Source: Arthrobacter sp. Leaf137 (GTDB taxonomy: Bacteria > Actinomycetota > Actinomycetes > Actinomycetales > Micrococcaceae). From it: a stretch of DNA of 64,000 nt. Made by a program: the position numbers and the translations under genes. The notes under the pieces were generated by a model, which did no database searches, was not told where the DNA came from, and saw only the letters and a list, made by a program, of their open reading frames with translations. Location of the stretch: positions 1-64,000 of the forward strand of contig NZ_LMOI01000004.1 of the NCBI RefSeq assembly GCF_001423525.1, read 5' to 3'. Positions 14,647-23,500 of the stretch are shown in pieces (positions within the stretch are counted from its first letter, which is position 1; each line of letters begins with the position of its first letter).

Positions 14647-17600
14647 ATGGCGGAACGCCGTGTAAGCGTGAAATTCAGCGCGGAAATTCAGGGATTTAAG
14701 GCGGCTATGGCGGAAGCCGCAGCAGCGACGCAGAAGGTCAAGAAGGTATCGGAAGAGGCAAGCGCCGGCGCTGACACACACCTTGGGCGGCTGGTGCAGT
14801 CTGCCCATAAGAATCGTGAGGCTTGGGACACTGCCGGGACTTCGATGCTTGGCTTCGGTACGGCGGCTGTTGGTGGGCTGGCTTTGGCTGGCAAGGCAGC
14901 GATGGACTGGGAAAGCGCCTGGGCCGGCGTCACCAAGACTGTTGACGGCACGCCTAAGCAGATGGACGAGCTTGAGGCATCACTTAGGGGCCTCGCAAAG
15001 ACCCTGCCCGCTACCCATGAGGAAATCGCGGGTGTTGCGGAAGCCGCAGGCCAGCTCGGCGTCAAGCGCCAGGATGTCGTCGGCTTCACGGAAACCATGA
15101 TCGCCCTAGGCGAGACAACGAACCTTTCCGCCGATGAAGCGGCAACCGCCATCGCTCAAATCTCGAACGTCATGGGCACCATGCAGCGCGAAGGCTCCGG
15201 AGGTGTCGAACGCTTCGGCGCTACCCTCGTGGCGCTGGGTAACGCTGGTGCTTCGACTGAGGCTGAGATTGTCAGTATGGCTAAGCGTATTGCTGGTGCT
15301 GGCAAACTTGTGGGCGCTTCGGAGTCTGATGTTTTGGCGTTGGCTAATGCTATGGCTTCTGTTGGTATTGAGGCTGAGCTTGGCGGAGGTGTCATCTCGC
15401 GTGTGATGCAGCGCATGTACGGTGATGTGAAGACTGGCGGCGAAGGGCTGGAGAACCTGGCTAAGGTTGCTGGTGTCTCATCCAAGGACTTCGCTGCCGC
15501 CTTTGAGAAAGACCCTGTTCGCGCCGTTGACATGATGGTGCAGGGCCTGAATAAGGTCAAGGAGTCCGGCGGCAACGTCGTAGACACGATGGCTGACCTT
15601 GGTATCAAGGGCACTGAGGAAACGGGCGTTATCCTCCGCCTTGCTGGCGCGGGTGACCTGCTCGCGGATTCTCTCAAGCTTGGTGATGAGGCATGGGCGT
15701 CTAACTCTGCGCTCGCCGAAGAGGCAGCTAAGCGGTACGAGACGACTGAGGCGAAGGTTCAGATCGCTTGGAACAACATCAAGGATGCCGCAATTGATGC
15801 AGGCGCCGTGTTGCTGCCGCTCGTGTCCGGTGTGGCTGAGTCCGTCGCTGGTGTTGCACAGGTGTTCGCTTCTCTCCCGGAGCCGGTGAAGGGTGCGCTG
15901 ACAGTCCTGGGTGGTGTAGCTGGTGTGGCCGCTCTTGGCGCTGGTGCATTCCTTACGCTGACGCCGCGGATCCTGGACTCTGTGCAGGCTTTCCAGTCGC
16001 TCAACACGAGGGCTGATGGTTCCTCGCGGGGCATGGGGAAGATCGCTAAGAACGCGGGCCTCGCTACGGCTGGGCTGCTAGGTCTTAACGCTGTCGGCGC
16101 TATCGGCAACGAGATCTTCGGTAAAGCGGAAGTCTCAACGGCTCAGTTCGCGCAGGGGCTGCTGTCGGTTGCGGATGGCGGCAACAAGCTTGACGCTCTG
16201 TTCAAAGATGGGGGCCTGGGCACCAACATTGACGGTGTTGGGGACGCTATCAAGCGCATGAGTGAAAAGACCATGTTTGATGAGTTCAGCATCTGGCTTG
16301 GTGACGTTTCATCGGCTGGCTCGAAGCTGAACACGCTGCGGGACAACCTGGACGGCGTAGACAGCGCTCTCTCTGGCCTCGTGGCGGAGGGTAAGACCGA
16401 TGAGGCGGCTAAGGGCTTCCAAGCGATCGCTAAGGCCGCTGAGGAGCAGGGAGTACCTGTTGAGAAGCTGGTGGATATGTTCCCGCAGTACCGGGACAAG
16501 CTGCTTGAGGCTAAGAACGCTGCCGGTGAAACCGGTGTAACCCAGGATGATTTGTCTAAGTCGATGATCGAGGGCGGTAAGGCGACTGAGGGCGCAGCCG
16601 CGGCTATGGAGGCCGCTTCGGTCCAGGCTGAAGAGATTCAGAAGGCGCTGGAGGATGTTGGGCTTGCTGCCGATGGTTCGGTAACGGACATTGAGGCGTT
16701 CACCGCTGTTCTGTTCAATGCCGGCCTGTTGTCGCTCTCGGCGTCTGATGCCGCCATCAACTACCAGGACGCCATCGACAAGATGACTGAATCAGTGATC
16801 GCGAACGGCACGACCCTTGATATCAACACGGAGCAGGGCCGCGCTAACCAGTCTGCTTTCAACGGCATCGCCTCCGCGGCTATGACGGCAGCCACGGCCC
16901 ACGCTGAGGAAACACTAGCTACGCAGGGATCTTCTGCCGCTCAAGCTGAGTTGCAGAAGTCTCTGGGGCAGTCCTATCAGGACTTGGTTACGGCGGCTGG
17001 GCAGTTCGGTATCACGGGTGACGCCGCTGACACGTTGGCGCGTAAGGCTTTGGGTATTCCGAAGGAAACGCCGATTGAGTCGTGGGTGAATGACAAGGCT
17101 AGCGGGACCCTGGATGCGATTAAGCAGAAGGGTGACGCCCTCGATGGCCGGCAGGTCACGATGACCATCACTGAGATTTACAACAAGCGAACCAACGAGA
17201 TTATCCAGCGTTCTACGTTGCCTGATCTGAATGGGGAAGCTTCAGGTAATGGCCGTCCTGGTTTGTGGATGGGTGGTCGTGTTGGCGATGTTATGCCGGG
17301 CGCTTTTAGCGGCAAGGTCCCTGGTCGTGCGCCGGCTAATCGTCGTCTGGATAACGTGCTCGCCACTGTGAATGGTAAGCCGCTCGCGGTCCAGTCTGAA
17401 GAGTGGATCATCAACGGCAAGAGTTCCAAAGAGTATGACCGCGAGTTGGCTGCGATTAACGCTGGAACGTTCCCGAAGATGCCTGGGTACGCGGGTGGTG
17501 GGCAGCCTTACCGTGAGTACTCGGCTTGGGAGGTTGCGCGGGCCGCTGCTTACGGTGGAGTGGGTTCCCGTGACGTGAACGTTGGAGAAATCAACATCAC

Positions 17601-17667
17601 CGAACAGCACGACCCTGTGGCTACGGCGATGGAAACGCAACGCCGCCTGCGGATGTTGGGCACCTAA
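14647..17667 (+). CDS. Phage tail tape measure protein, TP901 family
   Basis: 1006 residues from ATG 14647 (MAERRVSVKFSAEI); in-frame ATGs at 14617 and 14629 are alternatives. A helical N-terminus is followed by the TP901 core (about 80-400: WESAWAGVTKTVDG...LRGLAKTLPATHEEI...NLSADEAATAIAQI), then hydrophobic Gly/Ala-rich segments (about 405-460 and 475-500) and a long helical C-terminal part. It sets tail length in siphophages; at the usual 0.15 nm per residue it would give a tail of about 150 nm. It has no tube, assembly chaperone or baseplate gene beside it, which is odd. Codon use shifts to T-ending codons from about 15240. Confidence 0.9.
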   Translation: MAERRVSVKFSAEIQGFKAAMAEAAAATQKVKKVSEEASAGADTHLGRLVQSAHKNREAWDTAGTSMLGFGTAAVGGLALAGKAAMDWESAWAGVTKTVDGTPKQMDELEASLRGLAKTLPATHEEIAGVAEAAGQLGVKRQDVVGFTETMIALGETTNLSADEAATAIAQISNVMGTMQREGSGGVERFGATLVALGNAGASTEAEIVSMAKRIAGAGKLVGASESDVLALANAMASVGIEAELGGGVISRVMQRMYGDVKTGGEGLENLAKVAGVSSKDFAAAFEKDPVRAVDMMVQGLNKVKESGGNVVDTMADLGIKGTEETGVILRLAGAGDLLADSLKLGDEAWASNSALAEEAAKRYETTEAKVQIAWNNIKDAAIDAGAVLLPLVSGVAESVAGVAQVFASLPEPVKGALTVLGGVAGVAALGAGAFLTLTPRILDSVQAFQSLNTRADGSSRGMGKIAKNAGLATAGLLGLNAVGAIGNEIFGKAEVSTAQFAQGLLSVADGGNKLDALFKDGGLGTNIDGVGDAIKRMSEKTMFDEFSIWLGDVSSAGSKLNTLRDNLDGVDSALSGLVAEGKTDEAAKGFQAIAKAAEEQGVPVEKLVDMFPQYRDKLLEAKNAAGETGVTQDDLSKSMIEGGKATEGAAAAMEAASVQAEEIQKALEDVGLAADGSVTDIEAFTAVLFNAGLLSLSASDAAINYQDAIDKMTESVIANGTTLDINTEQGRANQSAFNGIASAAMTAATAHAEETLATQGSSAAQAELQKSLGQSYQDLVTAAGQFGITGDAADTLARKALGIPKETPIESWVNDKASGTLDAIKQKGDALDGRQVTMTITEIYNKRTNEIIQRSTLPDLNGEASGNGRPGLWMGGRVGDVMPGAFSGKVPGRAPANRRLDNVLATVNGKPLAVQSEEWIINGKSSKEYDRELAAINAGTFPKMPGYAGGGQPYREYSAWEVARAAAYGGVGSRDVNVGEINITEQHDPVATAMETQRRLRMLGT

Positions 17668-17669
17668 GT

Positions 17670-17790
17670 AACAGTGGTAGGCCCCTGTCAGTCATGTTGA
17701 CGGGCAGGGGCTTCCCACTGTTCCCAGGCGCTTAAACAAAAACGGCACCCGTTCTACGGGGTGCCGTCGGGCTTAGCTTCGTAACTAAGC
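17670..17790 (+). terminator. Three consecutive hairpins after the tape measure gene
   Basis: First: AACAGTGG (17670-17677) with CCACTGTT (17715-17722), with an inner GCCCCTG/CAGGGGC. Second: ACGGCACCC (17742-17750) with GGGTGCCGT (17759-17767). Third: GCTTAG (17771-17776) with CTAAGC (17785-17790). T tracts are poor; together they probably isolate the tape measure unit. Confidence 0.6.
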
Positions 17791-17872
17791 GGGGTATGAC
17801 CACAACGTTACAGGCAGTAGCGGATGGTGTCCAATCGTAGGGAATCGTACTCAGTGGTATTAGATAGTCCCT

Positions 17873-18511
17873 ATGTCCTCAGATTCACCCGCCGCCAACC
17901 GCGCCATCTTCTATGTGGACGGGTTCAACCTTTATAACGGCCTGAGGGACGATAGTGGAAAGAAAAGGCTATGGCTGGACCTCGTCGCCCTCGCCAAGAA
18001 TCTGCGCCCCAATAGCAATGTTGTGCGGGTCAACTATTTCACGTCTCCCATCGCTGGCGCCCCTGAATCTATCCGCCGGCAACAGCACTACCAGTACGCG
18101 CTCAAGACGAAATACCCAAACCTCATCAAAATAATCCATGGGCGCCATGAGCCGAGAGATGTTGAATGTCTCTCATGTTCGGCCACCTGGCAGCACTATG
18201 AGGAAAAAGAGACCGACGTAAATATCGCCCTCAGCATCCTTCAGGACGCTTACTCAGGTGCGGCGGACGACATGTTCATCGTGAGTGGAGACACGGATCT
18301 CCTGCCCGCGGTAAGGATGGCGCAAACGGTGAATCAGAAGCTGTTCGTAACGGCAGCGTTCCCACCCGCACGCTATTCGAAAGCTATCCAAACTGAGTTG
18401 CCTTCCTCGTTCACCATTGGGGATGCGAAACTGCGCGCATCCCAACTGCCGGAGGAGTTCAAGGACGGATTGACGCAAAAAATGTATAAGCGCCCTCCCG
18501 GGTGGAAGTAA
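17873..18511 (+). CDS. NYN domain (PIN-like) nuclease
   Basis: 212 residues. The NYN fold is shown by AIFYVDGFNLYNG with Asp16 and Asn19, EKETDVNIALSI with Asp115, and FIVSGDTDLLPAV with Asp140 and Asp142, giving the acidic metal site. ECLSCS (Cys99, Cys102) could bind zinc. NYN proteins are mostly RNases; some occur in defence loci. It forms a single-gene unit, with hairpins on its left and a 12-bp stem on its right, so it looks like cargo rather than a structural gene. Confidence 0.85.
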   Translation: MSSDSPAANRAIFYVDGFNLYNGLRDDSGKKRLWLDLVALAKNLRPNSNVVRVNYFTSPIAGAPESIRRQQHYQYALKTKYPNLIKIIHGRHEPRDVECLSCSATWQHYEEKETDVNIALSILQDAYSGAADDMFIVSGDTDLLPAVRMAQTVNQKLFVTAAFPPARYSKAIQTELPSSFTIGDAKLRASQLPEEFKDGLTQKMYKRPPGWK

Positions 18512-18544
18512 TCAACCGGGACCGTTAGTTCACCCGGTTGATTA
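18509..18544. terminator. Hairpin between convergent genes
   Basis: A perfect 12-bp stem (18509-18520 with 18533-18544) between the NYN gene and the convergent lipoprotein gene. There is no T run on either side, so efficiency is uncertain. Confidence 0.55.
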
Positions 18545-18550
18545 CTGGGC

Positions 18551-19066
18551 CTATCGCGTGTAGGGCTTCCATGCGTCGAGAATTGGTACGAGCGTGCGGA
18601 TGTCACCATTTGCTTGAGTTTCGGCTGCGTCACAGGCGGCGCTCTCAGTGTCTTTGCATGCAGTGCTTGCGTCGTTCTTGGCAATGGTGTCCAAGGACGT
18701 GAGGGTGCGCTTCACCAATGTGCTTATTTCAGCCGGCGGGGCTGGCAGTTTGCGGATCTCGCGGGCAGCCGTCTTTGCCGTGAGTGTGACTGTTTGCGCG
18801 GTGAATCGGCATGTCATTCGTTTAGCGAAGTCGGTTGCCGTTGTCCCTATTGATGCGAAGGCGCAGGCCCCAATGTTTTCTTCGTAGTCGCGCCATTCTT
18901 GTTCGTTCTCTGTGATGATGCTGGCGTACTGAGCGACGGTGGCAGTCGGCGTTGGTGTGGGCGTGGCTGTGGGAGAGGGAGCCGAGGTTGCGGCTTGCGT
19001 CGATGCGCAGCCTGTAAGCAGGATTAGACATGCCGCCATAGTGGCGCCCCCAATATGCATTTTCAT
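18551..19066 (-). CDS. Putative lipoprotein, 171 residues
   Basis: From ATG 19066: signal peptide MKMHIGGATMAACLILLTGC with lipobox LTGC (Cys20), then a Thr/Pro/Ala-rich linker (APSPTATPTPTPTATVA) and a helical Cys-containing domain. The mature protein should sit on the outer face of the membrane. The upstream in-frame ATG at 19096 would spoil the signal peptide. It may be a lysogenic conversion or superinfection-blocking factor; the domain itself is not recognised. Confidence 0.75.
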   Translation of the reverse strand: MKMHIGGATMAACLILLTGCASTQAATSAPSPTATPTPTPTATVAQYASIITENEQEWRDYEENIGACAFASIGTTATDFAKRMTCRFTAQTVTLTAKTAAREIRKLPAPPAEISTLVKRTLTSLDTIAKNDASTACKDTESAACDAAETQANGDIRTLVPILDAWKPYTR

Positions 19067-19135
19067 GTTCACAGCATAGGGGCGAGGCGCCGACATTAAT
19101 AGTGGGTGTCGTAGCTGCGGCGTACGGTGCCCGTC

Positions 19136-19303
19136 ATGGTGAAGTTTGACCCTGAGGGTTTTGACGCAATGATGGCGCGGATAGCCGCTGAGGAGCGAGA
19201 GAAGGAGCGGCAGGCTGCTACGTTGCGGTCGCCCTTCGATGACCTAGAGCCCGAATGGGAGTACATGCCAGCGAGTCTCAACGGGTCTCACCTAGGTGGT
19301 TGA
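19136..19303 (+). CDS. Small hypothetical protein, 55 residues
   Basis: ATG 19136 to TGA 19301-19303. The product has a charged helix (FDAMMARIAAEEREKERQAA) and an acidic, Trp-containing tail (FDDLEPEWEYMP). It ends 9 bp before the HTH gene, so the two are probably one unit. The frame on the opposite strand (19096-19281) has poor amino-acid composition. Not recognised; support is moderate. Confidence 0.5.
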   Translation: MVKFDPEGFDAMMARIAAEEREKERQAATLRSPFDDLEPEWEYMPASLNGSHLGG

Positions 19304-19312
19304 ATTGTCTGC

Positions 19313-19639
19313 ATGACAGATGTTTTCAGCAAACCGGAACCGCTGATGACGATGGCTGATGTTGCCACATTTTTGCAAGTGTCACGGTCAACAGCTTTTC
19401 GACTGAAGAAGGAACAGAACTGGCCGTGCATCATGCTTGGCTCACAACCCAGGTTCGATCAGTCTGATCTTGAGGCGATCATCAATATGAACCGGAAAGA
19501 GTCTCCTTCAATGAAGGTCACCCCGAATGTCGGAACGCGGGCCAACCGTGGGAACGCTCAGAACAGGCTCGGCCAGTCCGCAGAAAGTCCGCAAGAGGCT
19601 CGAAAGCCCCCAAAAGTTGGCAGCCGCCGTCAACGCTAA
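19313..19639 (+). CDS. Excisionase-like HTH protein next to attR
   Basis: 108 residues. The HTH spans about 12-60 (MADVATFLQVSRSTAFRLKKEQ...GSQPRFDQSDLEAII), the AlpA/excisionase type. The tail (62-108) is basic and low complexity, and its DNA contains the right arm-type repeats (19575-19593). A directionality factor encoded beside attR is a common arrangement, so this is the better Xis candidate of the two. A hairpin (AAACCCT 19638-19644, AGGGTTT 19655-19661) follows the stop. Confidence 0.7.
   Translation: MTDVFSKPEPLMTMADVATFLQVSRSTAFRLKKEQNWPCIMLGSQPRFDQSDLEAIINMNRKESPSMKVTPNVGTRANRGNAQNRLGQSAESPQEARKPPKVGSRRQR
19575..19593 (+). repeat. Right arm-type integrase sites
   Basis: AGTCCGCA at 19575-19582 and 19586-19593, with the same 11-bp spacing and orientation as the left pair. 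Similarity continues into AAGA after the second copy. They lie inside the HTH gene. Confidence 0.75.
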
Positions 19640-19696
19640 ACCCTCGCGAAATCAAGGGTTTCAACGTTGAGCAACACGCCCCAATCAAGCCTGTTT

Positions 19697-19722
19697 AGTT
19701 CGAGCTCTACTACGGCGTCTAG
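19697..19722 (+). repeat. attR core (displaced glnA 3' end)
   Basis: An identical 26-bp copy of 3643-3668. The host sequence that follows includes the native glnA terminator at 19767-19800. Confidence 0.9.
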
Positions 19723-19766
19723 TCTCCACTCCGCCTGGCAGTACCGCCAGGCCCGCTGAGACAGCA

Positions 19767-19800
19767 AAAGGCGGCCACCGGTGATCCGGTGGCCGCCTTT
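19767..19800 (+). terminator. Native glnA terminator, displaced by the element
   Basis: A perfect 15-bp stem AAAGGCGGCCACCGG / CCGGTGGCCGCCTTT. It lies 44 bp past the attR core, where the glnA terminator would be without the insertion. It can also serve the convergent GNAT unit. Confidence 0.8.
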
Positions 19801-20000
19801 CGCGTTCCCGGGCCGAATGCCCGGAGTGGTTAAAAGGTGGAGGCCCGGCTCCAGACGTGCTGAGACCGGGAGCCAGGCCTCCTGACGAATGCCCCCCGAG
19901 ACGAAGACTGTTCGAGCCTTCCCCCCAACAAGGTTGAAGAACACCGCCATTCCACATCATCGAATAAACGGTTTCCCAACGCAATAACGGCCCGCGGGTG
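19801..20000. other. Gene-free spacer with a hairpin
   Basis: No gene is seen. It contains a 14-bp stem with one mismatch (19839-19852 with 19869-19882) and no T run. This is the 3' region of the GNAT-glnE-glnA2 unit. Confidence 0.5.
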
Positions 20001-20549
20001 TTACCTCATTGTGGCCTGGGCGAACGGCATGAACAGGGTCCGCTGCGGCCCCGCAGATCCACCGGTGTACCGGCCGTGGTCCACGAAGCCGGCCTTCAGG
20101 TATGCGGCCAGCCCCGGGCCATTGGCCTCGTTGACGGAGAGTACGACGCCGGAAGCACCCGTTGGGTGCCGGCGCTCGAGTTTTCCTGCCGCCACCACGG
20201 CGGCGGCAGCTCCCAGCGTTCCCAGGCCTTTGCCCTGGTGGCGCCGGTCCACAAGGAATCCCCGGAGCAGCCAGGCGGAGCCGTCCTCCGGCCAGCCGGC
20301 CAGGGTGGCTGCTCCTGACTGCAGGGTGAGCACGCCTATGGCCCGCCCGCCGGCCTCCATCACGAAGGGGTGCCGCCCCTCTTCGGCCAGGCCCGTGAGG
20401 GCCATCCGCAAAGGATCACCCACGAATCTCTCCTGGCCGGGCCCGAGCTGGAGCCTTGCCACAGCGTCCAGCTGGATTGCCTGGGCGTCCGCATCCAGGT
20501 CCCGCAGCGGGATGATCCAAACTGACCCGAAGAATCCGTCAGTGCCCAT
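20001..20549 (-). CDS. GNAT family N-acetyltransferase
   Basis: 182 residues from ATG 20549. The GNAT acetyl-CoA loop is visible as FLVDRRHQGKGLGTLGAAA, with a later strand VVLSVNEANGPGLAAYLKAGF and the usual C-terminal strand. The substrate cannot be told. The start overlaps the glnE stop by 11 bp, so it is coupled to glnE as the last gene of a glnA2-glnE-GNAT operon. The frame is open further upstream, but only across glnE. Confidence 0.85.
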   Translation of the reverse strand: MGTDGFFGSVWIIPLRDLDADAQAIQLDAVARLQLGPGQERFVGDPLRMALTGLAEEGRHPFVMEAGGRAIGVLTLQSGAATLAGWPEDGSAWLLRGFLVDRRHQGKGLGTLGAAAAVVAAGKLERRHPTGASGVVLSVNEANGPGLAAYLKAGFVDHGRYTGGSAGPQRTLFMPFAQATMR

Positions 20550-23500
20550 AGAAAATGCGCTCAAAGACTCCACGTGCCCGCCGGCTGACCCGCAGGTAGT
20601 CCTCCTCCAGGGCTGCGGCGCGGCCGGGCTCGTAGCCGCACCACCGGGCCACCGCTTCCAGGTCGCGCCGGGATGAGGGCAGAAGGTCGGAGGCCTTGCC
20701 GTTCCAGATGACGTTCGCGGACCTGATCCTGCTGGCGAGCCGCCAGGCCTGCGCCAGCGTCCCGGCGTCGTCCCGGGACAGCAGCCCAAGCGCAGCTGCG
20801 GCCTCCAGCGCCGGAAGGGTGGACGTGGTCCGCAGCTCCGGGTGTTCTCCGGCGTGCTGGAGCTGGAGCAGCTGGACCAGCCATTCGACGTCGCTCAGGC
20901 CGCCGCGGCCCAGCTTCAGGTGCCGGGCGGGATCGGCGCCGCGGGGCAGCCGTTCCGACTCCACCCGGGCCTTGACCCTGCGGATCTCCCGGATGTCCTG
21001 CCCCGCGACGGACTCGGGATAGCGAATGGGGTCGATCAGGGCCAGGAAGTCGGCGGCGAGGCCGTCGTCACCGGCCATCGGACGCGCACGGAGCAGCGCC
21101 TGGGCTTCCCAGATCAGTGACCACCGCCGGTAGTACTCGGCGAAGGATTCCAGGGAGCGGACCATGGCCCCGTTCTTGCCTTCCGGCCGAAGGTCAGCGT
21201 CCATCTGCAGGACGCGTTCGGCCATAATGGCCGGCTTCAACGGCTGGGTCAGCAGGCTGGACACCTTGGCGACGATCCTCCCCGCCTGTTCCTGGGCCTC
21301 AGCCTCGGAAAAGCCCGGCAGGGCCCGGTGGACGTACATGACATCGGCATCGGAGCCGTACCCGATTTCTCGCCCGCCCTGCCGGCCCATGGCAACCACC
21401 AGCACCGCGGTTTTCAGGGGGCCACCGGCGGACACGATCCCCTCGGCCACGCGCAGGGCACCCAGGACGGCGGCCCGGTCCGTATCCGCGAGGGCAGAGC
21501 CCACCTGGTCCTGGTCCAGCAGCCCGGCCGAATCAGCCACGGCGATGCGGAGGATTTCCCTCCGGCGGATGAGCCGGATCAGGCGCATGGCGCTTTCCGG
21601 ATCCGAGTGCCGTGACATCTTGGACGTAATTTCCTGCCACTGCGCCTCGAAGGACACCGGAACAAGGTCCTTGTCCTGCCCCAGCCAGGCAACCGATTCC
21701 GGGGACACTTCCAACAGGTCGGCAATCAGCCGCGAGTTGGAAAGCATGTGGCAGAGCCGTTCGGCGGCGGCGTTCGAGTCGCGGAGCAGGCCAAGGTACC
21801 AGTGGGTGGTTCCCAGGGCCTCGCTGACCCGGCGGAAGGCCAGCAGGCCGGCGTCGGGATCCACCCCCTCGGCGAGCCAGTCGAGGAGGATGGGTAGCAG
21901 TTGGCGCTGCAGGGCAGCACGCCGGCTGACACCGGCCGTCAGGGCTTCGATGTGCCGCATGGCGCCCTGCGGGTCACTGTATCCCAGCGCCGCCAACCGG
22001 GCCTGCGCTGCCTCAGGGGTGAGCCTGGCATCCTCACTGCTGAGTTTGGCCGCCGTGTTGAGCAGTGGCCTGTAGAAGATCCGTTCATGCAGTTCCCGGA
22101 CGGACCGTTTGGTCTTTTGCCAGGCGGCCAGCAGGGCATCGGGGTGCGGCCGCTCATTGGAGAACGGGCCAAGAACCGCCTTCGCCAGGGCACGCAATGC
22201 CGGTTCGGCCACCGGCATCAGGTGGGTGCGGCGCAGCTGGAACAGCTGGATCCGGTGCTCCAGGAGCCGAAGGTACCGGTAGGCGTTGTCGAAGGCTGCG
22301 GCGTCCGTGCGTCCGATGTAGCCGCCCGCCGACAGTGCCGCAATCGCCGACGTGGTGTCCCGCCGTCGTAAAGTCTCATCCGCCTTGCCGTGGACCAGCT
22401 GCAGCAACTGGACCGTGAACTCCACATCGCGCAGGCCGCCGCGGCCCAACTTGATCTGCCGCTGCTCCTCGGCAGCGGGGATGTGCTCGGTCACCCGGCG
22501 GCGCATGGCCTGCACGGACTCGACGAACCCGTCGCGGCTGGCGGAATTCCAGATCAGCGGGGCCACCGCTTCCTCATACCGGCGGCCCAGCCGGGCATCC
22601 CCTGCGATGGTGCGCGCCTTCAGCAGCGCCTGGAACTCCCAGCTTTCAGCCCAGCGCGCATAGTAGGCCTCGTGGGAAGCCAAGGTGCGAACCAGCGGCC
22701 CGGACTTGCCCTCCGGCCTCAGGTTCGCGTCGACCTCCCAGAGGCCGGGTTCGCGGGCCACGGAGGAGATGGCGCGGGAGATCCCACTGGCCAGCGCTGT
22801 TCCGATGGTGTTGGCTTGCGCGTCCTCCAGCTGCCCGGCATCAATGACGTAGATGACGTCGACGTCGGAGATGTAGTTCAGCTCGCGGGCGCCGCACTTG
22901 CCCATCCCGATGACCGCCAAACCCACGTCGGCGACGTCGGCGGCGTCGAACTGTTCTGCCGCCTCGGCCCGCGACACGGCAAGGCCGGCTTCGATGGCCG
23001 CGCCGGCGAGGTCGGCCAGCTCGCCTCCCACGGAGGGCAGGAAGTCCAGCGGGTCCGCTGCGCAGAGATCCTTGATGGCCAGTTCCACCACTCCCCTGCG
23101 GTACGCCGTGCGCAGGGCAGCGTACGCGTCAGGACCGGTGGTCGACGCCACCGGCCGTGATGCGCGCGGGTCGGCGCCCACGGCCTGCAGCAGTGTGGCC
23201 CGCAGGTCCGCGGGATCGGCCGGCAAGGGCTCCGGGCTGGTCCGGACGTCGAAAGCCGCCAGGTGCTCCGGGTGCCTGATGAGGAACTCGCCCAGCGCCT
23301 CGGAAGCGCCGAGCACCCGGTACAGCGGCTCGCTGGTCTCAAGGTCAGCTCCCGCGGTGGCCCGCAGGTCCGGATATTTCTCGATCAACCTGACCAGGGA
23401 CTGCAGCGCGGCGTCAGGACTCGCCGCAATGTGCAGCCCGGCAAACAGCCGGTCCTGGTCCAGCCCCTCCAGCTCACGGGCCGCCAGGAAGCGTTCGCCT

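Larger units (their letters stand above)
3643..19722. mobile_element. Integrated phage-like element or satellite at the glnA 3' end
   Basis: About 16 kb bounded by identical 26-bp copies of the glnA 3' end (3643-3668 and 19697-19722). A tyrosine integrase lies next to the left copy, and matching arm-type repeats flank both ends. Contents: integrase, XRE repressor, two excisionase-like HTH proteins, a DUF3631-type ATPase, many small genes, an SGNH esterase, a small-terminase-like protein, a tail tape measure, an NYN nuclease and several unknown proteins. No large terminase, portal, capsid, tail tube, baseplate, holin or lysin gene is seen. It is best read as a phage satellite or a reduced prophage. 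Functional integration is likely, but mobility is not shown by sequence. Confidence 0.9.

Noticed and set aside
19096..19281. 61-codon minus-strand frame
   Set aside because: The plus-strand frame 19136-19303 has better composition and sits just upstream of the HTH gene, so I kept that one instead.
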